Assembly (NCBI GenBank): GCA_045536025.1
Contig: JAZSMT010000025.1
Coordinates: 1 to 64,000, forward strand
DNA length: 64,000 nucleotides
Source of the DNA: HGM11412 sp045536025
Lineage (GTDB): Bacteria > Bacillota > Clostridia > Christensenellales > Borkfalkiaceae
Direction of reading: 5' to 3'
Shown here: in pieces, positions 37,672 through 45,944 of the stretch
Layout: the number at the start of each line of letters is the position of its first letter
Position numbering within the stretch: the stretch's first letter is position 1
Notes under the pieces: generated by a model
What the model was told of the DNA's origin: nothing
Database searches by the model: none
The model's input: the letters and a program-made list of their open reading frames with translations, nothing else
Translations under genes and position numbers: made by a program

Positions 37672-39210
37672 ATGCAAAAAATTTCAAATATTAAAATCAA
37701 ACCGTTTGAAGACGAAAAATCTTTACTTTTAAAATGCTGTAAAAAAGCAAGGGTAAAAGAAAGCGAGGTTAGGCACTTCAAACTTATAAAAAAATCGCTT
37801 GACGCGCGCGATAAAAATAACGTTTTTTATAATTGCGCGGTTGAAATATCGGATAAGCCGTATAATCCCCCCGCTAAGGTGTACGGCAAGGTAAATAAAA
37901 GGGGCGAGGTTTTAGTAGTGGGCGCAGGGCCTGCAGGGCTGTTTTGCGCGCTTGATCTTTTAAGATACGGTTTATCAGTTACCTTGATAGAAAGAGGAAA
38001 GCCCGTTGACGAAAGGGTTAAAAGCGTATCCGATTTTATAAAAACTAAGATTTTAGACGAGGACAGTAATATTCAGTTCGGCGAGGGCGGTGCAGGCGCT
38101 TTTTCGGACGGTAAGTTAAATACAGGCGTAGGCGGTAATTTCGTTAGAGAGGTAATAGACGATTTCTTGGCGTTTGGCGCGCCTAAAGATATAGGGTATC
38201 TTCAAAAACCTCATATAGGAAGCGATAGGCTTAAAGTCGTAGTTAAAAATATCCGTGAGGAAATTTTACGGCTTGGCGGAAGAGTTTTATTTTCCTCAAA
38301 ACTTACCGATATAAAAATTTCGGGAGGGGAAGTAACCTCGGTTACGATAAACGGTGAAAGTTTTAAGTTTGACGAAGTCGTTTTAGCCGTTGGACACAGC
38401 GCGAGAGACGTTTATTCTATGCTTTCTAACCGTTCGGTTATGATGGAGGCAAAGGACTTTGCCGTAGGGCTTAGAATAGAGCATCTTCAAAGTGAAATAA
38501 ATATTGCTCAGTTCGGCGCTTTTGCAAGCGCAAAGGGTATGCCCGTTGCCGATTATAAGCTAACTAGCCGTCAAAACGGCAGGGGCGTGTTTACTTTTTG
38601 TATGTGCCCAGGTGGCTATGTAATGCCGTCTAGCTCGGAAAAAAACACCGTTGTAGTCAACGGTATGAGCAATTATTTAAGAGACGGCGAAAACGCAAAC
38701 TCGGCTATTATTTGCCAAGTATCGAAAAAAGATTTTAAAGAGGCGTTGTTCGGCGGTGTGGAATTTCAAAAACACTTAGAGAAAACGGCGTTTTTGTTAG
38801 GTGGTGGAGATTATAAAGCTCCGTCAATGCTGGTTGGCGATTATTTAAGCGGTAAAATATCCGATAGTTTTGGTCGGGTTAATCCGACGTATTCAATGGG
38901 CGTAAAAAAAGCCGACCTTAACAAGCTTTTTAGCGAAGAGATTAACTCTGCAATAAAAGGAGCTATCGTCGATATGGGCAAAAAAATCAAGGGCTTTGAC
39001 TGTTACGACGCAGTTCTCACAGGCGTTGAAAGTAGAACTTCTTCACCCGTTCGCGTTTTAAGAACGGAAAGCCTAAACAGCGTATCGGCAAAAAACCTCT
39101 ATCCTTGCGGAGAAGGTTGCGGTTACGCAGGTGGTATAACTAGCGCCGGCGCTGACGGTAAAAAGGTGGCAAAAGCCGTAGCCGTTAAGTACGGGCTTGA
39201 GCTTAATTGA
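37672..39210 (+). CDS. FAD-dependent dehydrogenase, COG2509 type
   Basis: A 512-residue flavoprotein. The first 85 residues form the alpha-beta domain typical of this group (I-K-P-F-E-D-E-K-S-L-L-L-K-C, S-L-D-A-R-D-K-N). Next come V-V-G-A-G-P-A-G-L-F near 85, Q-F-G-E-G-G-A-G-A-F-S-D-G-K-L near 145, and C-terminal P-C-G-E-G-C-G-Y-A-G-G-I. COG2509 proteins are very common in Clostridia and lack a firm function. It sits two bases after the BaiN-like gene, so the pair is cotranscribed. Confidence 0.85.
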   Translation: MQKISNIKIKPFEDEKSLLLKCCKKARVKESEVRHFKLIKKSLDARDKNNVFYNCAVEISDKPYNPPAKVYGKVNKRGEVLVVGAGPAGLFCALDLLRYGLSVTLIERGKPVDERVKSVSDFIKTKILDEDSNIQFGEGGAGAFSDGKLNTGVGGNFVREVIDDFLAFGAPKDIGYLQKPHIGSDRLKVVVKNIREEILRLGGRVLFSSKLTDIKISGGEVTSVTINGESFKFDEVVLAVGHSARDVYSMLSNRSVMMEAKDFAVGLRIEHLQSEINIAQFGAFASAKGMPVADYKLTSRQNGRGVFTFCMCPGGYVMPSSSEKNTVVVNGMSNYLRDGENANSAIICQVSKKDFKEALFGGVEFQKHLEKTAFLLGGGDYKAPSMLVGDYLSGKISDSFGRVNPTYSMGVKKADLNKLFSEEINSAIKGAIVDMGKKIKGFDCYDAVLTGVESRTSSPVRVLRTESLNSVSAKNLYPCGEGCGYAGGITSAGADGKKVAKAVAVKYGLELN

Positions 39211-39296
39211 GAATTTTGTTCAAAATTATTTACAATTTTGTTTTAATATGATAAACTAGTATCGTAAACGTTTCAAATTATTTTTTTAGTTTTTTT

Positions 39297-39692
39297 ATGA
39301 ACGATTTCAATATTAATTTTTCTATGACTTTTAACGGTCAAACCCAAACTTACAAGGCAACTGAATTTAAAAAGAATAACGAGATGTTCCGCATCTCTTT
39401 TCCTTGTGCGGACGATAGTGGAATTTGCTATACCGTAACTATTTTAAACAAAAACAAAGTTACGCTTGCTTGTAGCGGAGGAATAAGTTATTCAATCCCT
39501 CTTGAACAAAATAAAACCGCGAGATTTTTATTAAATTTATACAACTCGCCGATAGATTGCGAGGTTTTTTGCTCGCACCTTAGCGCGTTTATCTCAAGCG
39601 GTAAAATTACCGTTAAAGGAAAGTATAGGCTAAATTTATCAGGAGGCGTTAACGATTACGCCTTTACTCTTGGAGGTCGTTATGATAATTAA
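39297..39692 (+). CDS. DUF1934-like small beta-barrel protein
   Basis: A 131-residue protein of mostly beta segments. The pattern of an N-terminal strand pair, a central I-S-Y-S-I-P-L and the C-terminal G-K-I-T-V-K-G-K-Y-R-L-N-L resembles the DUF1934/YwiB calycin-like barrels found next to informational genes in Firmicutes. No clear ribosome site is present before ATG. It overlaps the next gene by 11 bases. Family assignment is tentative. Confidence 0.6.
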   Translation: MNDFNINFSMTFNGQTQTYKATEFKKNNEMFRISFPCADDSGICYTVTILNKNKVTLACSGGISYSIPLEQNKTARFLLNLYNSPIDCEVFCSHLSAFISSGKITVKGKYRLNLSGGVNDYAFTLGGRYDN

Positions 39693-40287
39693 GTATTTCG
39701 GGCATTCCTATTTTTTGATAGAGGGAGCAGATTATTCCATAGCGCTTGACCCCTTTTCAAACGTTGGGCTTGAAGAGGTTAAAGTAAAAAGCGATTACGT
39801 TTTTTGTTCGCACGGTCATTTCGACCATAACAATAAAAGCCTTGCTATCGGCGCTAAGGAAATAAAAAAAAGCAACGATATTTTTAAGATTGTTTCTACA
39901 TTTCACGATGAAAAGGGCGGTTCGTTACGCGGAAAAAATAACCTTTTAATTTTTTGTTTAGACGGGTTTAAGCTTGCTTTTTTAGGCGACCTTGGCGAAT
40001 ACGCAAATGAAGATTTAATTGATAAGCTTAAGGGGGTTGACGTGTTGTTTATCCCCGTTGGCGGTAAGTACACGATAGATAGTAGCGGTGCGTACGAATA
40101 CGCCATAAAGAGTAAGGCGAAAACGATAATACCTATGCATTATAAAGCGGGCTCGTCTACTATTGATATAAAAGGCGTTGAGCCGTTTTTAGAAAAATTT
40201 AAAAGTTATAGTGTGGTAGCAAGCCCGTACGTTTACGGTCAAGAAGAAGGGGTAATACTCGTTAAATTTGGAGGGGAGAGTTTATGA
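39682..40287 (+). CDS. Metallo-beta-lactamase-fold hydrolase (UPF0173-like)
   Basis: A 201-residue protein. The metal motif is S-H-G-H-F-D-H near 46, then F-L-G-D-L-G-E near 104 and P-M-H-Y-K near 150. The short form without extra domains matches the UPF0173 or YycJ-like L-ascorbate lactonase-related group. ATG 39682 is preferred because TTGGAGG at 39670-39676 is its ribosome site. It overlaps the preceding gene and shares four bases with rho. Substrate unknown. Confidence 0.82.
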   Translation: MIIKYFGHSYFLIEGADYSIALDPFSNVGLEEVKVKSDYVFCSHGHFDHNNKSLAIGAKEIKKSNDIFKIVSTFHDEKGGSLRGKNNLLIFCLDGFKLAFLGDLGEYANEDLIDKLKGVDVLFIPVGGKYTIDSSGAYEYAIKSKAKTIIPMHYKAGSSTIDIKGVEPFLEKFKSYSVVASPYVYGQEEGVILVKFGGESL

Positions 40288-41666
40288 ATTACACTCGCGA
40301 ACAGTTAGAGCGTAGCTTTAATATTCACAAGCTTAAAGAAATTTGTATAGGCTTAGGTGGAACGCCAGGTACTAAAAATAAGGCGGAAATTATAAATCTT
40401 ATACTCGATATTCAAAGCGGTGTAGCACCGCAAAGAAAGTCTGCAGGAAGAAAGAGCAATTTCGAAAAATACGTTGGAACTTCTAAAAAGTACGAGGGGG
40501 ACGACTTTGGTGACGTAGTCGTTTCAGATCACAATTTTGATGAGGCTGACGGTTTTATCGTTGGTGAAAGCGTGGTGATAAAAGGCACGTTTGAAAGGAT
40601 TGACGGGCAAGACCACGGGTTTTTGCGTGGAAATAATTTTAAAATCACTTCTTTAACCGACGTTTACGTATCAAGCCAAATTTTAAGATATTATAAGTTT
40701 AGAGTGGGCGATTACGTTGAGGGAACTGCCGTTTACGGAAGAGATAACGGCGCGCCCTCGCTTAAAACCGTTGAAACTATCAATGGCAAAGCTCCCACCG
40801 CGCTTTCAAGGAGGCGTTTTGCCGATTTAGAGCCTAATTATCCCGATAAAAAGCTTAAGCTTGAAAGTGAAACTAACGATATAGCACTTCGTGCTATTGA
40901 TATTTTATCGCCTATCGGTATGGGGCAAAGGGGTTTAATAGTAGCTCCTCCTAAGGCTGGTAAGACTACGCTTATTAAAAAAATAGCAACGGCGATTAAT
41001 AAAAATCATCAAGACGTTAAGTTAATGATTATATTAGTTGGCGAACGCCCCGAAGAGGTTACCGACATAAAGCGTTCGATAAATGCTGAAATTTTTTATT
41101 CCACCTTTGACGAAAAGCCCAAAAATCACGTAAGAATTTGCGAACTTGCAGTCGAAAAGGCTAAGCGTATGGTAGAAGAGGGCGAAAACGTAGTAATACT
41201 TATGGATTCGATAACTAGGTTAACTAGAGCTTACAACGAGTCGGTCGGATCTAGCGGAAAAACGCTTACGGGAGGATTAGACCCCGTGGCGCTACAAGAG
41301 GCTAAAAAGATTTTCGGCTCGGCAAGGAACGTAGACGGCGGTAGTTTAACCATTATTGCAACCACACTCGTTGAAACAGGTTCGAAAATGGACGATATTA
41401 TATACGAAGAATTTAAAGGTACGGGCAATAGTGAAATAGTTTTAAAGAAAAGTCTATCCGAAAGGCGAATTTTTCCTGCGATTGATTTATACCGTTCAGG
41501 AACGAGAAAGGACGATCTTTTACTATCAAGTGAAGAGCTTGACTGCGCTTACGCTTTAAGAAGATATCTCGACAAAAAAGAAGATGCTGAAATTACGCTT
41601 ATAGACCTTCTTAAAAAGACGAATAGCAATTCACAGCTTATTATAAAGGCGCTTGAGCTTGTGTGA
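40284..41666 (+). CDS. rho: Transcription termination factor Rho
   Basis: A 460-residue hexameric RNA-DNA helicase. An N-terminal helical Rho_N-type segment (about 1-45) and a short charged linker precede the cold-shock-like RNA-binding domain (G-F-L-R-G-N-N-F near 110). The ATPase domain has Walker A P-P-K-A-G-K-T-T near 225, Walker B V-I-L-M-D-S near 305, and the Q and R loops (K-T-L-T-G-G-L-D, G-T-G-N-S-E-I-V-L). Length is normal. The first four bases overlap the hydrolase gene. Confidence 0.95.
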   Translation: MNYTREQLERSFNIHKLKEICIGLGGTPGTKNKAEIINLILDIQSGVAPQRKSAGRKSNFEKYVGTSKKYEGDDFGDVVVSDHNFDEADGFIVGESVVIKGTFERIDGQDHGFLRGNNFKITSLTDVYVSSQILRYYKFRVGDYVEGTAVYGRDNGAPSLKTVETINGKAPTALSRRRFADLEPNYPDKKLKLESETNDIALRAIDILSPIGMGQRGLIVAPPKAGKTTLIKKIATAINKNHQDVKLMIILVGERPEEVTDIKRSINAEIFYSTFDEKPKNHVRICELAVEKAKRMVEEGENVVILMDSITRLTRAYNESVGSSGKTLTGGLDPVALQEAKKIFGSARNVDGGSLTIIATTLVETGSKMDDIIYEEFKGTGNSEIVLKKSLSERRIFPAIDLYRSGTRKDDLLLSSEELDCAYALRRYLDKKEDAEITLIDLLKKTNSNSQLIIKALELV

Positions 41667-41674
41667 GGACTAGT

Positions 41675-42367
41675 ATGGATAAAAAAATTAAGACCATAGG
41701 CATGGTCGTTGCAATGGATAAAGAAATAAAGCCCTTTTTAGAAAGCGTAGGAGAGTGCGTTTTAAGTGAAAAAAAGGGGCAGTTCGAAGTATTTGGCTAT
41801 AAAATTAATGAAAAAAATATCTATCTTATAAAAAGTGGCATAGGCGAAATTTACGCATCTGGTGCTACGCAATTACTTATAAGCGAATACAAGGTTGACT
41901 TAATTATGAATTTCGGCGTATGCGGAAGTTTAACAAGTTCAGTAGGGCTTTTAGATACGGTTATCGTAAAAGGCGTAGTCCATTACGATTTTGACCTTTC
42001 CGCGATTGACGACGTTTGCGTTGGGCAATACCCAAGCTACGATAGCCCGATTATTCCTTGCGACGATAAATTTATACCTATGCTTAAAAGGGTTATGGGA
42101 AACGTTAGCGAGGCAATATGCGCATCCGCCGACAAATTCGTTGCCGACAAATCGAAAAAAGACTATCTATATTCTACCTTTGGCGCTACCGTTTGCGATA
42201 TGGAGTCGGCTGGCGTGTTGTTGACCGCGACAGGTGCGGGTATTCCGTCGATTATTATAAAAGCCGTGTCAGACGGCGAGGGTGGAACTGAAGATTTTAA
42301 CGCGCTCGTTCACAAGGCTAGCAGTCAATGCGTAAACGCTGTAAACGAGATTATAAAGGAGTTTTAA
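41675..42367 (+). CDS. mtnN: 5'-methylthioadenosine/S-adenosylhomocysteine nucleosidase
   Basis: A 230-residue phosphorylase-fold enzyme cleaving adenine from MTA and SAH. G-M-V-V-A-M-D-K-E near the start carries the catalytic Glu region, then G-I-G-E-I-Y-A-S-G-A, N-F-G-V-C-G-S-L near 80, C-D-M-E-S-A-G-V near 170 (substrate Met/Glu) and V-S-D-G-E with the catalytic Asp near 198. ATG 41675 is chosen with GAGGA just upstream; a GTG at 41663 overlaps the rho stop. Confidence 0.92.
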   Translation: MDKKIKTIGMVVAMDKEIKPFLESVGECVLSEKKGQFEVFGYKINEKNIYLIKSGIGEIYASGATQLLISEYKVDLIMNFGVCGSLTSSVGLLDTVIVKGVVHYDFDLSAIDDVCVGQYPSYDSPIIPCDDKFIPMLKRVMGNVSEAICASADKFVADKSKKDYLYSTFGATVCDMESAGVLLTATGAGIPSIIIKAVSDGEGGTEDFNALVHKASSQCVNAVNEIIKEF

Positions 42368-42368
42368 T

Positions 42369-42899
42369 ATGGTAAAAGCAGTTTGCCTCTTTAACGAACA
42401 AAAGGTTAAAGCTATGAGCAAAAAGTTTAAAAATAGAACGCTTGCAGGCTCGATTGCACTCAGCTTATTTATCTTGATGGTGGGCGTGTCGACCATAATA
42501 TCCGCTTTTTCAAACGGGGGCTTTCAAAAATGGATGTTTTTTATTTTAGGCGTGTTGTTTACGCTCTTTTCGGTGTATCCCGTAATTTCAACGATTTTTA
42601 CCCATAAAAGAAATTACCGCGAAACAATAAAGGCAATGGAGCTTGATAAAGGCGAATTGACCTTAGAGTTTACGATAAAAGAAAAAAAGATTGAGCTTAA
42701 AGCTATTCAAAATGGCGAAGTGCAGGAAGACACTATATTAATTCGTAACCTATCGTATATCAAAACTCACTCTGACGGAATAGGCATATATCTTAATGAA
42801 AATATGTATTATATCCGCAACGAGGAAATCGTTTCAGGCGATAGAGATATGTTACTTAGAATATTTGCAAACGCTGGTATTCAAATTAAAAAACGTTAA
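42369..42899 (+). CDS. Two-helix membrane protein with YcxB-like C-terminal domain
   Basis: A 176-residue protein. Two membrane helices (about 27-50 and 56-78) precede a PH-like domain that reads R-N-Y-R-E-T...L-T-L-E-F-T, E-D-T-I-L-I-R-N-L-S-Y-I-K and I-Y-L-N-E-N-M-Y-Y-I-R, a pattern seen in YcxB-like proteins. AAGGAG supports ATG 42369; an internal ATG at 42414 has only a weak site. Function unknown. Confidence 0.65.
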   Translation: MVKAVCLFNEQKVKAMSKKFKNRTLAGSIALSLFILMVGVSTIISAFSNGGFQKWMFFILGVLFTLFSVYPVISTIFTHKRNYRETIKAMELDKGELTLEFTIKEKKIELKAIQNGEVQEDTILIRNLSYIKTHSDGIGIYLNENMYYIRNEEIVSGDRDMLLRIFANAGIQIKKR

Positions 42900-42946
42900 T
42901 AAAATAAAGCTTTCCGTAATATACATTATAGTCGGAGAGTTTTATT

Positions 42947-43669
42947 TTGAAAAACAAAAAAATAACCCTAATAACCAACATATTGCTCGTTATTATACTC
43001 GTTTCGGTATTTACCGTAGGCATACAGTCGGAGCGTAGCGTAACCATATCGGCAAGCGACGTTACCGGCGCGATATATAAAGGTGATGAAGATGTTGGCG
43101 GTGTTGCTTTAATGTTTAACGTGTATGAAAACACCGAGGTAGTAGAGGGTATTATAAAGATATTAAAAGAAAAAAGCGTAACGGCTACTTTTTTCGTTGG
43201 CGGTTGTTGGGCTGATGATAACGCTAAGGTTTTAAAAGAGATTTTAAACGAAGGTTTCGAACTTGGTAATCACGGTTATTTTCACAAAGACCATAAAAAA
43301 TTGTCGTCCGAGCAAAATCGTAGCGAAATCGAAAACTGCCACGGTATCGTAATGAATTTTACGGGGCACTCAATGAACTTGTTTGCACCGCCGTCCGGTT
43401 CTTTTTCAAAAACTACGCTCGAGGTAGCCGATAAGCTTGGCTATCACACCATTATGTGGTCAAAAGACACTATTGACTGGAGAGATAGCGACGTAAATAC
43501 CATAGTAAGACGCGCAACGAAGGATATTAAAAGCGGTGATTTGATATTAATGCACCCAAAACCGCATACGCTTGAGGCTCTTCCTTTAATAATAGATAAA
43601 ATCAAAGAAGAAAACCTTAAAACGCTAACGGTTTCAGACTGTTGCTTGCTTTCACCTGTAAAGGTATAA
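42947..43669 (+). CDS. ylxY: YlxY-type polysaccharide deacetylase-like protein
   Basis: A 240-residue protein with an N-terminal membrane anchor (about 3-25) and a NodB-fold domain. Motif 1 lacks the usual F-D-D-G and reads M-F-N-V-Y-E-N. Motif 2 keeps the metal His pair as G-N-H-G-Y-F-H. Motif 3 is F-A-P-P-S-G-S-F without the Arg. D-T-I-D-W and L-M-H-P close the fold. Loss of the Asp pair is a feature of the YlxY branch near mlpA in Bacillus, and here too an M16 peptidase gene follows. A catalytic role is therefore doubtful. Confidence 0.82.
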   Translation: MKNKKITLITNILLVIILVSVFTVGIQSERSVTISASDVTGAIYKGDEDVGGVALMFNVYENTEVVEGIIKILKEKSVTATFFVGGCWADDNAKVLKEILNEGFELGNHGYFHKDHKKLSSEQNRSEIENCHGIVMNFTGHSMNLFAPPSGSFSKTTLEVADKLGYHTIMWSKDTIDWRDSDVNTIVRRATKDIKSGDLILMHPKPHTLEALPLIIDKIKEENLKTLTVSDCCLLSPVKV

Positions 43670-43707
43670 AAGCTCGAAATTAATCAAAACTATAACGTAG
43701 GAGAAAT

Positions 43708-44943
43708 ATGGTTAAATTCAAACAATATTCAAATGGGCTAAACTTAATCGTATGCGAGGGTGGGGCAATATCTTGTTCCTTTTCTATAATGATAGGAACT
43801 GGCTCGATTAATGAAACGGACGATTTAAGCGGAATATCCCACTATATCGAACATATGAACTTTAAGGGGAATAAAACTTATTCATCTTACGAAATATCCG
43901 ATATAATGGAATCGCACGGTGCTAACTTTAACGCATACACCTCCGCCGAAACTACCTGTTTTTATGCCCAAACGATTACTGACAGTTTGGAAAAAACTTT
44001 TCAAGTATTAGCAGAATCGGCTTTCAATTCAATATATTTAGAAAGCGAGGCTGAAAAGGAAAAGGGCGTAATTATCGAAGAAATCAATATGAGCGAAGAT
44101 TCGCCAGACGACGTTTGTTACGACCTTATTATGAAAGCCTACTACGGTGAGGACGGTTACGGTAGAACTATTTTAGGCTCTAAAGAAAACGTTTCGGCTT
44201 TTGATAAAAAAACGGTTTTAAACTATTTAAAAGATTATTACGTTGCCGAGAATACGGTAATATCTTTTGCAGGTAACGTAACGATAGAGCGCGCAGACGA
44301 GCTTGTTAACAAATATATAATGCCTATAATTAATAAGGGCAATAAAAAAGCAACGCCTAAGCACAATACCGAGTGTTTATCTAGAAACCTTGTGAAGATA
44401 AAGGATATCGAGCAGGCGCATATCGCACTTTCTTATCCTACGTATAACTACGGCGATATAAACCGCGTAAAAAGCGAGGTTGCAGTCGGCGTTTTAGGCG
44501 GTGGTATGTCAAGTAGGTTATTTAGAAAGGTAAGAGAGGAAATGGGATTAGCGTATTCCGTTTACTCGTTTGCCTCAAGATACAAAACGGCAGGTAACGT
44601 GAACGTATATGCAGGCGTTAATTTATCCGAGTATAAAAACGCCTTCGAGGCAATATTAGGGGTAATTAAAGACTTATCTTTAAACGGGGTTACCAAAAGC
44701 GAAGTTGAAAAGGTAAAAACCCAGCTAAAAGCTTCAACCGTTTATTCGCAAGAAAAACCGCTTGGGCTTTCGCAGTTTTACGCCTCGCACTATTTAAAAA
44801 CCGGAAAGCTTTACGACTTTGAAGAGCGCATTAATCAAATTGAAAACGTAACGGTTAATAGCGTTAACGCCGAGTTTGAAAGATTTAACGAAAATATATT
44901 ATCGACCGCCGTCGTTGGCAAAGACGTTCAAAAACTAAAATAA
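43708..44943 (+). CDS. mlpA: M16 zinc peptidase (MlpA/YmxG type)
   Basis: A 411-residue processing-peptidase-like protein. The inverted zinc motif H-Y-I-E-H is near 50 in S-H-Y-I-E-H-M-N-F-K-G, and the distal Glu lies in G-V-I-I-E-E-I-N-M-S near 130. The C-terminal half carries G-G-G-M-S-S-R-L-F and R-E-E-M-G-L-A-Y-S-V-Y, as in M16B enzymes. GGAG precedes ATG. The ylxY-mlpA order is conserved in Bacillus, where MlpA affects exoprotease production. Confidence 0.92.
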   Translation: MVKFKQYSNGLNLIVCEGGAISCSFSIMIGTGSINETDDLSGISHYIEHMNFKGNKTYSSYEISDIMESHGANFNAYTSAETTCFYAQTITDSLEKTFQVLAESAFNSIYLESEAEKEKGVIIEEINMSEDSPDDVCYDLIMKAYYGEDGYGRTILGSKENVSAFDKKTVLNYLKDYYVAENTVISFAGNVTIERADELVNKYIMPIINKGNKKATPKHNTECLSRNLVKIKDIEQAHIALSYPTYNYGDINRVKSEVAVGVLGGGMSSRLFRKVREEMGLAYSVYSFASRYKTAGNVNVYAGVNLSEYKNAFEAILGVIKDLSLNGVTKSEVEKVKTQLKASTVYSQEKPLGLSQFYASHYLKTGKLYDFEERINQIENVTVNSVNAEFERFNENILSTAVVGKDVQKLK

Positions 44944-44968
44944 AAAAGCACCGTTTCGGTGCTTTTTT
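44942..44968 (+). terminator. Terminator after mlpA
   Basis: AAAAAAGCACCG/CGGTGCTTTTTT with loop TTT. It also lies at the end of the convergent small ORF at 44988. Confidence 0.88.
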
Positions 44969-44987
44969 CATTTGTAGAAGAGTAAAA

Positions 44988-45143
44988 TCACGTTGAACTA
45001 GTAAGCGTGTCGGTTACGCAGTTACAACCGCAAGTGGTGGTCGTAAGAAGCGTTAATAGTAACAGCGCTTGAGTTGACGTTATCGTCGAATTCGTCGTAA
45101 GTAAAAACAAAAGACCTAAAAAAACAAGGTTTGTAGAACTCAT
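44988..45143 (-). CDS. 51-residue hydrophobic peptide with a C-terminal Cys cluster
   Basis: A strong AAAGGAG lies six bases before ATG 45143. The peptide has two hydrophobic stretches (N-L-V-F-L-G-L-L-F-L-L and Q-A-L-L-L-L-T-L-L) rich in Thr and Ser, then T-C-G-C-N-C near residue 40. It is divergent from the ArsR-family regulator, with TTGAAT-17-AATAAT as a possible promoter. The Cys cluster and the neighbouring regulator suggest a metal- or redox-related role. No homologue is recognised. Confidence 0.6.
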   Translation of the reverse strand: MSSTNLVFLGLLFLLTTNSTITSTQALLLLTLLTTTTCGCNCVTDTLTSST

Positions 45144-45210
45144 ATTTTACTCCTTTTACAAAACTTTCTATATTATTACAATATGCGACTTTTAATTCAA
45201 TATGTTAATC

Positions 45211-45250
45211 TTGACACATTTTCCACCGTTGTATATGATAAAACTACGGT
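45211..45250 (+). promoter_or_regulatory. arsR promoter with imperfect inverted repeat
   Basis: TTGACA (45211-45216), 17 bp, TATGAT (45234-45239). ACCGTTGT (45225-45232) and ACTACGGT (45243-45250) form an inverted repeat with one mismatch centred on the -10 box, the usual position for an ArsR/SmtB operator. Confidence 0.65.
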
Positions 45251-45273
45251 AATAATTTAAGGGGGAATTGTTT

Positions 45274-45621
45274 ATGAACGCATTAAAACCCGTATTACTA
45301 CTTGATAAAAAGACGCAAGGTATGATAGAAAGCTACGTGCCGTCTGACGAAATACTTGAAGAATTAGTGAGTTTTTTTAGTCTTTTTTCAGACCTCACAA
45401 GACTGCGTATGATATCCGCGCTCGCTATAAGTGAAATGTGCGTAACCGACTTGTCGTCGTTACTTAACATCAATCAAACTACGGTGTCTCATCAGCTAAA
45501 AACCCTTCGTGATATCGGTGCTGTAAAATATCGCAGAGAGGGTAAAATTATTCTATATTCTCTTCGTAACGATATAATAAACGAGGTGTTGTTGAAAGGT
45601 GTTGAATTTCTCGGCTATTAA
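45274..45621 (+). CDS. ArsR/SmtB family transcriptional regulator
   Basis: A 115-residue winged-helix regulator. L-F-S-D-L-T-R-L-R-M-I-S-A-L begins the core near 35. The recognition helix reads I-N-Q-T-T-V-S-H-Q-L-K-T-L-R, and the wing reads Y-R-R-E-G-K-I-I-L-Y-S-L. The alpha-3 metal site E-x-C-x-C of ArsR is S-E-M-C-V-T-D-L, with a single Cys, so an alpha-3 thiolate site is incomplete. Other metal sites or another ligand are possible. ATG 45274 follows AAGGGGGA. It probably controls itself and the divergent Cys-bearing peptide. Confidence 0.88.
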   Translation: MNALKPVLLLDKKTQGMIESYVPSDEILEELVSFFSLFSDLTRLRMISALAISEMCVTDLSSLLNINQTTVSHQLKTLRDIGAVKYRREGKIILYSLRNDIINEVLLKGVEFLGY

Positions 45622-45622
45622 A

Positions 45623-45764
45623 TTTAAGGCGTTATTTACTGCGCTAAAGTGCGTTACTGCCAAGTCGTAACAACTACAATGACTAAAAAAGTCTATTGTA
45701 GTCGCTCCGCCTTGTCGAGCCTTCTTTAGCTTGTAACTAACGCCTTAAATATGGTTGTAATAGG
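45623..45764 (+). repeat. Dispersed structured repeat, copy E (perfect terminal inverted repeats)
   Basis: It starts two bases after the arsR stop codon. TTTAAGGCGTTA (45623-45634) and TAACGCCTTAAA (45738-45749) are perfect 12-bp inverted ends. The centre holds CTACAAT-GACT/AGTC-t-ATTGTAG around an A loop. TATGGTTGTAATAGGC follows the right end. Confidence 0.8.
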
Positions 45765-45871
45765 CTTTGAGTTAAATATCTCGATGACCAAGTAGGTCTA
45801 TCTCTGTGCTAAAAAATTTTGTGCCTCGTCTAACTTGTAACTAACGCCTTAAAGGGAGCTTTACGTAGGCG
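45765..45871 (+). repeat. Dispersed structured repeat, copy F
   Basis: In tandem with copy E. CTCGAT-GACC-AAGTA-GGTC-TATCTCTG (inner hairpin 45786-45798) is nearly the same as in copy A, then GCCTCGTCTAACTTGT, CTAACGCCTTAAA and GTAGGCG. Confidence 0.72.
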
Positions 45872-45909
45872 ATGGCGCGATTAATTTAAAATTTAAAAAA
45901 GAATAAATT

Positions 45910-45939
45910 AAAAAACGGTGGAAAAGTCCACCGTTTTTT
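45910..45939. terminator. Bidirectional terminator
   Basis: AAAAACGGTGGA/TCCACCGTTTTT with A and T tracts, six bases beyond the stop of the Cys-rich gene on the minus strand. Confidence 0.85.
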
Positions 45940-45944
45940 ACTTA

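Noticed and set aside
42947..43669. Calling the deacetylase-like protein a novel dead enzyme
   Set aside because: Loss of the Asp pair is a known feature of the YlxY branch, and the ylxY-mlpA gene order supports membership, so this is not new.
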